Shown one piece after another: positions 16,747 to 24,685 of a DNA stretch of 64,000 bases. Below the pieces are notes generated by a model that did not search any database, was not told where the DNA came from, and saw only the letters and a program-made list of their open reading frames with translations. Made by a program: the position numbers and the translations under genes. The DNA comes from Paenalicyclobacillus macrosporangiidus. Its GTDB lineage: Bacteria > Bacillota > Bacilli > Alicyclobacillales > Alicyclobacillaceae. The DNA lies in NCBI RefSeq assembly GCF_900116805.1, contig NZ_FPBV01000002.1:186001-250000 (forward strand), read 5' to 3'. The stretch's first letter is position 1; each line of letters begins with the position of its first letter.

Positions 16747-17469
16747 TTATACGGGATTCTCGTCCGCCCTGCCAGAACCCGCGCCGCCTTTCGCCCGCTG
16801 CCGGGGAGATCCCCCCTGGCGGCGGAGGCGCGCCATCCGGTCCCTCCCCCGCTCGCGCCACCACCGGGCGGCCTCCTCGCGCCCGAGCCGCGCGCACACC
16901 TCCGCCTGCGCCAACGCGGCCACGGCCATGGCCCGCACCCTGTCCTGCTTCCGCCACGCCGCCTCGTGTCCGTGTTCCGGCTGCTTGGCGGGAGACCCGC
17001 CCTCCGGCGAGCCCGGCCGGGCGTAGGCGGTGCGCGCCTGGGCGATATCCGGTTGCAAGCGCCACGCTTGCCACAGCAGGCGCTCCGCGCCGTCCGCATC
17101 TCCCGCCGCCGCGCGGACCCAAGCCTCGTACACGAACCGCTCGAACGGGCTCAGCAGACTCGCGCCGCACGCCAGCGCATCCTCGGCCTGCAGCCGGTTC
17201 CCCGCCATCACGGCAGCCCACAACTGCTCCCGCGTGCGATCCCGCTGCCGCCATCCTTCCCACTCGTCCAACCAACTCGCATCGGTCACCCCCAGGCGCC
17301 CGAGCAGCGCCTCCAGCGTCCGGCGGGCAGGCACCACGCGCCCCCGCTCCAGCTGGCTGACCAGGCTCTGCGTCACGAGGCCGGCGGCCAGCGCGCGCTG
17401 GGACAGCCCGCGCGCCCGGCGAAGCCGCGCAAACCGGACCCAAGGCGGTTCACCGCTCCTCGGGACCAT
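16747..17469 (-). CDS. XRE-family regulator with TPR-like C-terminus
   Basis: A 240-residue protein with an N-terminal Cro/C1 helix-turn-helix (residues ~12-65: LRRARGLSQRALAAGLVTQSLVSQ followed by LERGR) and a C-terminal region of Ala/Arg-rich helices in tandem (AEDALACG, AGDADGAERLLWQAW, LAQAEVCARLGREEAARWW) that look like TPR repeats. This is the layout of peptide-sensing (Rgg/PlcR-like) or starvation regulators, but no signal peptide gene is seen nearby. It overlaps the preceding small XRE gene by 20 bases, implying translational coupling. Confidence 0.75.
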   Translation of the reverse strand: MVPRSGEPPWVRFARLRRARGLSQRALAAGLVTQSLVSQLERGRVVPARRTLEALLGRLGVTDASWLDEWEGWRQRDRTREQLWAAVMAGNRLQAEDALACGASLLSPFERFVYEAWVRAAAGDADGAERLLWQAWRLQPDIAQARTAYARPGSPEGGSPAKQPEHGHEAAWRKQDRVRAMAVAALAQAEVCARLGREEAARWWRERGRDRMARLRRQGGSPRQRAKGGAGSGRADENPV

Positions 17470-17719
17470 GCTCCGTCTCCCCCCGGGCGGAATCCTGCTC
17501 GAACTCGCCCCACAACTGGCTCAGCGGCACCCCCAGCGCGTTGGCGATGCGCTGCAGCTTGACCAGGTTGTGCCCGCGCAATCCCGCTTCAATCGCGTAC
17601 ACGTAGCTCACCGACACGCCCGCGCGCTCCGCCAACGCACGCACGGACAGATTGCTTTGCCGGCGCAACGCCTGCAGCCGGGTTCCGAGTCCCTCCATCT
17701 CCTGCACCCCCGCGAACAA
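17450..17719 (-). CDS. Small XRE-family regulator
   Basis: An 89-residue Cro/C1-type repressor: residues ~12-68 form the helix-turn-helix (LSVRALAERAGVSVSYVYAIE). It is almost only a DNA-binding domain. The TTG at 17719 follows GAGGAA closely; an ATG at 17698 is an alternative. It is the first gene of a two- or three-gene operon, its promoter is flanked by a TTGTG/CACAA inverted repeat, and it diverges from the GNAT-like gene. Autoregulation is inferred. Confidence 0.75.
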   Translation of the reverse strand: MFAGVQEMEGLGTRLQALRRQSNLSVRALAERAGVSVSYVYAIEAGLRGHNLVKLQRIANALGVPLSQLWGEFEQDSARGETEHGPEER

Positions 17720-17728
17720 ATTCCTCTA

Positions 17729-17747
17729 TTGTGAAATCATAGCACAA
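17729..17747 (-). promoter_or_regulatory. XRE operon promoter with flanking inverted repeat
   Basis: On the minus strand an extended -10 (TGCTATGAT, 17736-17744) lies inside an inverted repeat, TTGTG (17729-17733) and CACAA (17743-17747). A repressor bound there would cover the -10. A second repeat, CAATTT/AAATTG, lies at 17769-17791 in the divergent region. Confidence 0.45.
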
Positions 17748-17868
17748 AGAGGGACGAGTTTCTGCATTCAATTTTTCAATAGGGGAAATTGTGCCGGAGA
17801 ACAGCGGAGACATGCCCCCGCATGGTGTATGCTGTTCGGTGAGATGCCATGACGAAGGAGATGGGGCG

Positions 17869-18462
17869 ATGCACATCCGTCTCGCGCGGCCCGCGGGCCC
17901 GGCGAAGCGGGCGCTGTGGCGTGCGGCCGAAGGGGATCCGGCCTGGCCGCTGGAGGACGCGTCCTGGACGGCATGGCGGCGTTTCGTGTCGGAAGGGCAG
18001 GCGATGGCCCTCCTCGACGAAGGGCGGCTGTGGCTGATCCGGGCGCGCCAGGATGTGCGCTGGGAGACGGCCGGTTTCGCCCTGGTGCACCGCATTCCTG
18101 ACGACTTGCGGCCAGGTGAACCGGAGGCGTGGGAGATGGGCACCTACCTGCTGCCCGCCTGGCGGGGGACCTTCGCCAATCCCGCGGTCAAGTGGCTCGC
18201 GGCCCGCTGGGTGTTCCGCCACACCGGCGCCGCGGCCCTGCTCTTCACGGTGGCTGCCGGTCACGCGCAGGCCCGGCGAGCGCTGGACAAGCTCGGCTGG
18301 CCGCTCGATACCCCGCCCCCGGACGGCGGGCCGTACGCCCGCTACCTCCGCTGGCGATCCTGGTCCGAACGCCGGGAGATGGTCCTCTACGTGCTGCGCC
18401 GCGAACGGGCGCACGCTCTCCCGAAGCCGGTCATCGGCGCAGGTCAGACGCTTCCGAAATGA
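17869..18462 (+). CDS. GNAT-like N-acetyltransferase (putative)
   Basis: A 197-residue protein with a fold pattern like GNAT acetyltransferases: an internal strand (FALVHRIPDD), then WEMGTYLLPAWRGTFANPAVKWLAARWVF in the acetyl-CoA loop position, and a C-terminal ALDKLGWPLD strand-turn. The canonical Q/RxxGxG/A pyrophosphate loop is not clear, so the call is tentative. The ATG at 17869 has AAGGAG eight bases upstream. It diverges from the XRE pair and converges on ccdA with a hairpin (18489-18508) between them. Confidence 0.5.
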   Translation: MHIRLARPAGPAKRALWRAAEGDPAWPLEDASWTAWRRFVSEGQAMALLDEGRLWLIRARQDVRWETAGFALVHRIPDDLRPGEPEAWEMGTYLLPAWRGTFANPAVKWLAARWVFRHTGAAALLFTVAAGHAQARRALDKLGWPLDTPPPDGGPYARYLRWRSWSERREMVLYVLRRERAHALPKPVIGAGQTLPK

Positions 18463-18488
18463 ACTGCAGACCCATGCGCCCATACCGT

Positions 18489-18508
18489 CCGCCGGCGACT
18501 TCCGGCGG
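18489..18508. terminator. Hairpin between convergent GNAT-like gene and ccdA
   Basis: A perfect 7-bp stem, CCGCCGG (18489-18495) with CCGGCGG (18502-18508), six-base loop, in the 46-base gap between convergent stops. No T-tract follows on either strand, so termination is only presumed. Confidence 0.35.
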
Positions 18509-19246
18509 TCAAAACCCGGTGAAGCCGGTCAGGCGCTGGATCCACAGAGCGAGGACGGACAACTGCCCGGTGAGCAGGAGCACGCCCATGACTGTCAGCA
18601 GGACACCGCCGACGCGGGCCGCCGCCTCGGTGTAGCGCAGGAGGGGCCGGACGGAGGCCAGCGTGACGGCGAACACCAGGAAGGGCAGTGAGAACCCCGC
18701 CGCGTACGCGAACATGTACCCGGCGCCCGCGGCCGGATGGGCGATGATCATCGCCAGCACGGACCCGACGATGGGGCCGATGCAAGGGGTCCAACCGGCC
18801 GCGAACGCCACGCCCACCAGCACGGATCCCAGGTATCCCAGGGGCCGCCGGGCCGGGAGTTGAAACCGCCGTTCGCGCATCAACCATTCGCTCCGCAGGA
18901 CCCCCGCCATGAACAGGCCGAAGAGGATGACCAACACCCCGCCGATGACGCGCACCGTCTGCTTGTACTGGATGAGGAACCGGCCGGCGGCGCTGGCCCC
19001 CCATCCCAGCATGATGAACAGCACGGACAGGCCGGCGCAGAAGCACAGGGCGTGCAAGAACGCCCGCCGCCGCAGCCCCGCCGGCCTGTCCCCGGCAGGG
19101 CCGGTGGCAGGGCCCCTGGCAGGGCCGGTGAACGAAACCCCGGTGATGTACCCGAGATAGGACGGGAACAGCGGCAGCGTGCAGGGAGAGACGAAGGACA
19201 GAAGCCCCGCCGCGAACGCCAGCCACCAGGAGATGTCCGCCGTCAT
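18509..19246 (-). CDS. ccdA: Cytochrome c biogenesis protein CcdA
   Basis: Six-helix membrane protein (245 residues) that passes electrons from thioredoxin to extracytoplasmic thiol-disulfide proteins. The paired redox cysteines are seen in LLSFVSPCTLPLFPSYLGY (helix 1) and GWTPCIGPIVGS (helix 4), as in Bacillus CcdA. The ATG at 19246 overlaps the TGA of the upstream AbrB-family gene (ATGA), and GGGAGG lies just before it. A short Gly/Pro/Ala repeat (ARGPATGPAGDRPAG) fills the first cytoplasmic loop. Third gene of the M14-AbrB-CcdA operon; no other cytochrome c maturation genes are adjacent. Confidence 0.9.
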   Translation of the reverse strand: MTADISWWLAFAAGLLSFVSPCTLPLFPSYLGYITGVSFTGPARGPATGPAGDRPAGLRRRAFLHALCFCAGLSVLFIMLGWGASAAGRFLIQYKQTVRVIGGVLVILFGLFMAGVLRSEWLMRERRFQLPARRPLGYLGSVLVGVAFAAGWTPCIGPIVGSVLAMIIAHPAAGAGYMFAYAAGFSLPFLVFAVTLASVRPLLRYTEAAARVGGVLLTVMGVLLLTGQLSVLALWIQRLTGFTGF

Positions 19247-20301
19247 ACCGCTCCCTCCCCGTGCGTGACCTGCCCATCGCGCCTCGCCAGCCAGCGGACG
19301 ATGGGCGGCCCGAAGAACACGATGGTGAACATCCGCACAGTCTGCAACGAGACCACCAGGGCGAGGTTCGCGCCGCCACCGATGGCCATCAGGCTCACCG
19401 AATCCAATCCGCCCGGGCTGGTCGCCAGGATCCCGGTCAACAGCGTCTCCCCGGTCCAGCGCGCCATCCCCCATCCGATGCCGGCGCACAGCAAGATCAA
19501 CGCTACCGTCGACGCGAAGATGTATGGCAGCAGGAGGCCGGCGTGCTTGAGCGAAACGCGATCGAACATCAGCCCCACATAGACCCCGAGGACGGCGTAG
19601 GCTGCCGCCGAGACCCACCCGGGGATGGTCAGCGGCACCCACCCGGTCAGGTTGGCCACCGTGCCGGCCAGAATGGCGCCGAGCAGTTGTCCGGCGGGCA
19701 GGCGCGCCGTCAACCCGAGCCACGCGCCCGCCAGTCCCACCGCCAGTGTCTCCAGGCTGTGCAGCACGTAACCCCCCTGTGTGGACGCCGGCATCTGAAT
19801 GTGCGCCGCTCCCGAGCCCGCCAACCAACGGGTCATGGCGGAAGCGGTGAGGACGACGGAGATCACCCGCACGTACTGCATGACCGCCACCAGCTTCGGA
19901 TCCGCCTGCAGCGAGACGCTCATCGCCACCATTCCCGACGCCCCGCCCGGCATCGCCCCCAACACGGCCGTCATCCGATCCACGTGCGCAAACCGCCCGA
20001 TGGCCCAGCCGATGACCAGGCTCACCACCAGCGAGCCCGCCGCGACCAGCACCACCGCCGGCAGGTGGTGGATGATCACGGGCAGGTCGGAGGCCCGGAA
20101 CATGCTGGCGACAATCACCCCGACGACGGCCTGCGAGGCGGCGAACAGCGGCCGCCGCACGCGCGGCCTCCGGCCCGTGGCCAATCCAAACAGGATGGCG
20201 GCCACCATCGGCCCGACCATCCACGCGGCCGGCACCCCCAGGTGGTTGAACACCCAGCCGGCCATCGCGCTGGCCCCGGCCAGCACCCACCAATCCCTCA
20301 T
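19243..20301 (-). CDS. AbrB-family (AbrB/DUF type) integral membrane protein
   Basis: A 352-residue membrane protein with about ten helices in two homologous halves. The repeated motifs GAMPGGASGMVAMSV and ATSPGGLDSVSLMAI, with WMVGPMVAAIL and LGAILAGTVANLTG, are typical of the family annotated AbrB/putative ammonia monooxygenase (unrelated to the transcription factor AbrB). Transport function is presumed; substrate unknown. The ATG at 20301 overlaps the stop of the M14 gene (ATGA), and the gene overlaps ccdA in the same way, so the three are translationally coupled. Confidence 0.85.
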   Translation of the reverse strand: MRDWWVLAGASAMAGWVFNHLGVPAAWMVGPMVAAILFGLATGRRPRVRRPLFAASQAVVGVIVASMFRASDLPVIIHHLPAVVLVAAGSLVVSLVIGWAIGRFAHVDRMTAVLGAMPGGASGMVAMSVSLQADPKLVAVMQYVRVISVVLTASAMTRWLAGSGAAHIQMPASTQGGYVLHSLETLAVGLAGAWLGLTARLPAGQLLGAILAGTVANLTGWVPLTIPGWVSAAAYAVLGVYVGLMFDRVSLKHAGLLLPYIFASTVALILLCAGIGWGMARWTGETLLTGILATSPGGLDSVSLMAIGGGANLALVVSLQTVRMFTIVFFGPPIVRWLARRDGQVTHGEGAV

Positions 20302-23300
20302 CGTGTCCCCACCTCCACGGGCCGCTGGCGTACGATGCGCACGCGCGCGCATCCCTCGTCCGCGGCCTCGGCCACGACCGTCACCCAGACAGGCCGCGAC
20401 GCCAGCCAATCCAGCAGCGCCCGATGCACCACGTGGTGCGCATGCTGGCACAGGGCGAGCGCCTCCCCGTGCACGGTCTCATCGTCCACCTCGGTGATGA
20501 TCTCCGCCGTCACGGCCTCGCCGAACCGCTCCACCGCCAGGTGGCTGCGCGTGCTCGGACGGGTGTGCCGGACGTACGTGAGCGATCCATTGGTGAGCTG
20601 GACGGGGAAACGGTCGGGCTCGAACGCGTGCCCCCAGCGGCGGAACGTCTCCAGATAGGCGGCGTTTGCCGCGGAGACCGCCGGATCGGACGCCAGGGCC
20701 GCCGTCACCGCCTCGCGGAGCGCTCCGTACGCGGCACGCCAGGCCGGGGACGCCTCGACCCCCTCATACCAGATGGTGTACATCTTCGCAATCGGCAGCC
20801 AGTACGACACCGGGAAGCGGGGCGGGCTGCCGTATCCGCTGAACGGCTGAATCCATTCGTGGGAGGGGACACCGTGATCGTCCACCAGAATGTCCGGGCA
20901 CCAGCGCCGCCACACCCGCGCGTACACGCGGCTCTCCCCGAACGGGGCGTCCGGGCGGAAGTGGTCATACGCGAACTCCACGCCACAGGCGTTGTAGCGG
21001 GCCGCGTGGTGCTTCCAGCGCGGGTGCTCGGACGCCATCTGCTGGTGGAGCGCCGCACCGTCCGCGTTCTCCAACGGCACCATGACCACATTCACACGGG
21101 CCAACCAGGCGGGGTCCGCCCGGAGCGCCTCGGCGAGCTGGAGAACGGCGTTGGTGCTCGACACCTCGTTCGCGTGGTGCCGTGCGTTGATGAACAGGGT
21201 CGGCTTGTACAGCCGGTGTTTGACCGGGGAGGTGACGAGGCCGCAACGTTCAAATGCCTCCAGGACCCAGATGGGCCGGCCCTGGAACGATCGATCATAC
21301 GCCCGCACCGCCCCAGGAAACCCGCCCCGGTGACGCGCCACCCAAGCGTCCACCGCCTCCGGGCCGAGCACGGTGGGCGTTCCGCCGTCCGCCGGCACCG
21401 TATGGTGCGCCAACGCCTCACGATCCGCCACCCATCCACCGTCCGCCGGAGCCGTACGGTCCGCCTGCGCCGCCGCACCCTCCTCCGGCACGGGGCCGGG
21501 CGCTTCGGCGTCCGCCGGCCCGAGTCCTGCCGCCTCCACCCAGGCCGCGACGGCCGCCGCGACAGCCGGATCCGCCACGCCTGCCAGCGTGCAGCGCATC
21601 CGACGCCGCTCGCCAGCCGTATCGCCTGCCGATGTCTCGCTCATCTCGCTCGCGACCGCCACCACCCGCGCGCCGGCGAGGGCGGTGGCATCCAGGGGCT
21701 TCACCAGCTCGGTACCACCATCCGTCCGGGTCACCCAGGCCCCTTCGCCCATCGTCATCGGGTACACGCGCACCGTCGCCGACGGCGGCGCGCCCGGCGC
21801 CCGGTGGACGAAGGGGAGGATGGCGCCCGGGGCGTCCCAAGCGGGATCGCCCGTTCGCTTCCCATACGCGTGGAACCAGTGCAGCGCGTAGAAGTAGATG
21901 TCTTCGTGCAGCGCCTCCAGTGCGGAGATCACCTCTTCCCCGACGGGCAGCGGCTCGTCTTTCGCATCCATCCAGACATCGCACGTCATGCGCAAAAACT
22001 TTGGCACGGTGCGGGCGTCCTTCGTCCACTCGGCGGTCGCGGGCAGCACCTCGCGCTGAAACCAGTCCCAAAACCGCAAGGGATCCGATGCCACCCGCGC
22101 CTCCCGGACCACCCGATCCCCCTGTCTCAGGCGGAACCCGCACATGGGCACGCAGACCGAACCCAACTCCGGATGCTCCGGCATGTACACCCGGCTCTCC
22201 CACAGGCCGTCCCACGACCACGACGCCAGCATGCGGCCCGCCTCGTCTTCCGCCACCACGCGCCACATCGGCGCGTCACCATCGGCCAGCTCGAGCGCCA
22301 CGTCTTGCCGGGACAGATTCAATGCGTTCGCGACGATGGCGTCGAACGGATACAACTCCTGCAAAAAGCGATGCGCCATGTCGAGATGCGGGATGTCGGG
22401 ATCGAACCGGCGCGCGCACAGCCGAACCCGGCGGACGCCAGGCAGGGCGGACAACGCAGGCAGCACGTCCGTCAGGGCCCAGTGCAGCCCCGCCTTGTGC
22501 GCGTTCCGGTAGATAGCGCGCACCGCGCCACCGTCCTGCCCGCGCGAGCGCAGCTCCGCCTGCACGCCCTGCCACCACGCCGCAAACGACGCCTCCGGGA
22601 CGGTGGTGAACACCTCCAGGATGAGGCCGTCAGCCGGCTCACCCGCGCTAGCCCCTTCCCCTTGCCGCGCGCTCCCCGCCCCGTGGAGCGCATCCAAGAC
22701 CAGCCGCCGCAGTTCCGCCAACTCCCCGGGATCCGACCAGGTGAACGTCCGCAAGGGGGACAGCGGCTTCTCCCGCCAGTCGATCCCGCCGGCATCCCCC
22801 TCCACCTGCCTTCTCCACCAGGCGAGCGGACGGCCCAGCGGCTCCGGCAGCTGGATGGAGGCCACACCGCCCTGGCGGACGCGGGCGTGCAGTGCGGCGG
22901 CCAGCCGGGCGCGCAAGGAGACATCCGGATGCGTCGACGTGATGGCGGCGAATCGGCTGCGCCAGTCGTCCATGGCGGGCGACGCCGGATCCTCCACCCA
23001 GTCCCGGCCGATGCGGGCCGCCAGGGCCGGCAGGCCGGCGGACGGGGCCTCGATGACCAACTCGTCTCCCTCCAGGCGCACGGCCCCGCCGGATCCCGTC
23101 GATTCGCTGGACGCTATCCAGATGGACAGCGCGCTGGAACGGCGCGGATCACCGCCGAGGTGCGTGACGGGGAAGACGACTTCCGCGGCGGCGATGGCCA
23201 GCCGGGCTGCCAATTCCACGCCCGCTCGCGCAACGGCAGGATCGGGAGACAACGTGATGGCGACGTCGAGCACCGGATGAAGGCCGTCCGGGACGGCCAG

Positions 23301-23912
23301 AGCGCCCTCTGTGGTGAGGACGTTGTGAAGGGAGCGAGGAGAGGTCTCATGTGCTGTCGCCATAGGCGCCGTCCCTCTGGCGCCGGATGCGAGGGCACTG
23401 TCGTCAGAACACGTCCGCGCCATTTTGAACGGCACGGGGATGACATCGCCGGGGGTGATCCCGCGGCCAAAACCGTCGCTCGCCAGGTACCGCGTGGCGA
23501 CCAGCACCCCGGCCGGGGTGGTGCCGGTGATCACAAAGCGGCCGTCCGGGAGCCGGTACAGCAAGCCGGTGTCTGGAGACAGGGCGTCAAGCTGCTTGAG
23601 AAGCGGACGGACGGCGTCCCCCAGCCGGGCCGACAGCCAATCCGCATCGGCGCTGAGGTACGCGCACGGCGGGACGGGCGGCTCAGCGCCGGTGGCCGCC
23701 TCCCAGAACAGCGCGTCGAAGAGTGGCTCGTTCAAGGCCAACGCCTGCAGCCCGATGCGGGCCGCCAACTCCACCATCGCGGCCGATTCCTCCACCGGTC
23801 GCGCCGGCGGGACCGCGATGGGCCCGTTCAGCCCCGTCGGCGCCCACGCGCCCGGGCGCGGGGATGGGCATGAAAAGACCCCCTGTGGGGTCCAAAACGT
23901 CTGCCACGACAA
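20298..23912 (-). CDS. Large M14-family zinc carboxypeptidase-like protein
   Basis: A 1204-residue cytoplasmic-looking protein; no signal peptide or membrane helix is evident. The C-terminal third is an M14 metallocarboxypeptidase domain: FINARHHANEVSSTN (the HxxE zinc motif, near residue 910), VVMVPLENADGA, and DDHGVPSHEW near residue 1010 supplying a third zinc His. The first ~850 residues are large and weakly recognisable; similar long M14 proteins occur in Bacilli and Actinobacteria. The TTG at 23912 has GGAGGG eight bases upstream. First gene of a coupled operon with an AbrB-family permease and CcdA. The physiological peptide is unknown. Confidence 0.8.
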   Translation of the reverse strand: MSWQTFWTPQGVFSCPSPRPGAWAPTGLNGPIAVPPARPVEESAAMVELAARIGLQALALNEPLFDALFWEAATGAEPPVPPCAYLSADADWLSARLGDAVRPLLKQLDALSPDTGLLYRLPDGRFVITGTTPAGVLVATRYLASDGFGRGITPGDVIPVPFKMARTCSDDSALASGARGTAPMATAHETSPRSLHNVLTTEGALAVPDGLHPVLDVAITLSPDPAVARAGVELAARLAIAAAEVVFPVTHLGGDPRRSSALSIWIASSESTGSGGAVRLEGDELVIEAPSAGLPALAARIGRDWVEDPASPAMDDWRSRFAAITSTHPDVSLRARLAAALHARVRQGGVASIQLPEPLGRPLAWWRRQVEGDAGGIDWREKPLSPLRTFTWSDPGELAELRRLVLDALHGAGSARQGEGASAGEPADGLILEVFTTVPEASFAAWWQGVQAELRSRGQDGGAVRAIYRNAHKAGLHWALTDVLPALSALPGVRRVRLCARRFDPDIPHLDMAHRFLQELYPFDAIVANALNLSRQDVALELADGDAPMWRVVAEDEAGRMLASWSWDGLWESRVYMPEHPELGSVCVPMCGFRLRQGDRVVREARVASDPLRFWDWFQREVLPATAEWTKDARTVPKFLRMTCDVWMDAKDEPLPVGEEVISALEALHEDIYFYALHWFHAYGKRTGDPAWDAPGAILPFVHRAPGAPPSATVRVYPMTMGEGAWVTRTDGGTELVKPLDATALAGARVVAVASEMSETSAGDTAGERRRMRCTLAGVADPAVAAAVAAWVEAAGLGPADAEAPGPVPEEGAAAQADRTAPADGGWVADREALAHHTVPADGGTPTVLGPEAVDAWVARHRGGFPGAVRAYDRSFQGRPIWVLEAFERCGLVTSPVKHRLYKPTLFINARHHANEVSSTNAVLQLAEALRADPAWLARVNVVMVPLENADGAALHQQMASEHPRWKHHAARYNACGVEFAYDHFRPDAPFGESRVYARVWRRWCPDILVDDHGVPSHEWIQPFSGYGSPPRFPVSYWLPIAKMYTIWYEGVEASPAWRAAYGALREAVTAALASDPAVSAANAAYLETFRRWGHAFEPDRFPVQLTNGSLTYVRHTRPSTRSHLAVERFGEAVTAEIITEVDDETVHGEALALCQHAHHVVHRALLDWLASRPVWVTVVAEAADEGCARVRIVRQRPVEVGTR

Positions 23913-23927
23913 CGTCCGATCCCTCCC

Positions 23928-23978
23928 TCACGCCGTGCCGGACCATCCGTGCGATGGCCCCTTCGACACCGTCGCCAC
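23928..23978 (-). CDS. Possible 16-residue leader peptide upstream of the M14 gene
   Basis: A GTG-initiated frame of 16 codons (MATVSKGPSHGWSGTA) begins four bases after AGGAGG and stops 16 bases before the M14 start codon. The ribosome site is better than many in this window. It may couple or regulate translation of the M14 gene, or be chance. No runs of regulatory codons are seen. Confidence 0.3.
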   Translation of the reverse strand: MATVSKGPSHGWSGTA

Positions 23979-24039
23979 GATGCCTCCTATGATAAAGTTT
24001 TCGAGCCCGAATTGCAGGATTCCACATTTGTAGACATAT

Positions 24040-24053
24040 CCACTATAATGTGG
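24040..24053 (+). promoter_or_regulatory. XRE gene promoter within an inverted repeat
   Basis: CCAC-TATAAT-GTGG: the consensus -10 (24044-24049) is bracketed by complementary tetramers. TTCCAC 18 bases upstream may be the -35. The arrangement suggests autorepression by the XRE regulator that starts at 24071. Confidence 0.4.
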
Positions 24054-24070
24054 GCGGGGAGGGGACAAGC

Positions 24071-24670
24071 GTGGCGCCGATTGGGGAGAAGGTCGCATAC
24101 CTGCGCGAGCAGCGGGGCTGGACGTTGAAGGAACTGTCCGAGCGGTCCGGCGTATCGGTGAGTCATATCAGCGCGATTGAAAACGGCACGCGGCCGAACC
24201 CGTCCATCGACCGGGTGAAGCGCCTCGCGCACGCGTTCGGGGTGTCGCTCGCCTACTTCGACGACGACGCGCCCGCCCCCGACGCGGAGGCGGACGGGCT
24301 TCCGCCGTCCGCCTCGTCCGGATCATCCTCCGTGAACGGCCACGCCGAAGCGAGTGGCCATCCCGCCGGCAGCCCGGCCGGCAACCGCCCGATCCGCGAT
24401 GCTGCCGGCGGGCAGAAAGGCGACCTCACGGACGCACAAGGCGGCCATCCGGCCATCGCTCCCGATGTCATGGACCTGGCCAGGCGCATCCAGGCCTTGT
24501 ATGATCACGACACCGCCCGCTTCATCGCCTCGGAATCCTCACGTCCGTACGTGGCGCTGGCCAGGCAGTTGGCGGAGCAAGACCTGCTGCACGACGCCTC
24601 CCATCTGCTCCAGGTGATTGCCCAATTCATCCGGGACCGGGCGGCGGATTACAGGTCAACGGAGGATTGA
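24071..24670 (+). CDS. XRE-family regulator with disordered linker
   Basis: A 199-residue protein. Residues ~5-65 are a Cro/C1 helix-turn-helix (EQRGWTLKELSERSGVSVSH followed by ISAIENGTRPNPS). A Ser/Gly/Pro/Ala-rich segment (~70-125) links it to a small helical C-terminal domain (VMDLARRIQALYDHDTARF, LARQLAEQDLLHDASHLLQ). The GTG at 24071 is preceded by GGAGGGG at six bases; an upstream GTG (24050) would remove the leader. It is divergent from the M14 operon, which is a plausible target, and ends 15 bases from the convergent fabV. Confidence 0.75.
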   Translation: MAPIGEKVAYLREQRGWTLKELSERSGVSVSHISAIENGTRPNPSIDRVKRLAHAFGVSLAYFDDDAPAPDAEADGLPPSASSGSSSVNGHAEASGHPAGSPAGNRPIRDAAGGQKGDLTDAQGGHPAIAPDVMDLARRIQALYDHDTARFIASESSRPYVALARQLAEQDLLHDASHLLQVIAQFIRDRAADYRSTED

Positions 24671-24685
24671 CGCCACCACATCCCG

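Noticed and set aside
20424-23873. A 1149-codon + strand frame opposite the M14 gene
   Set aside because: Antisense low-complexity frame; the minus strand carries the M14 zinc motifs, a strong ribosome site and coupled neighbours.
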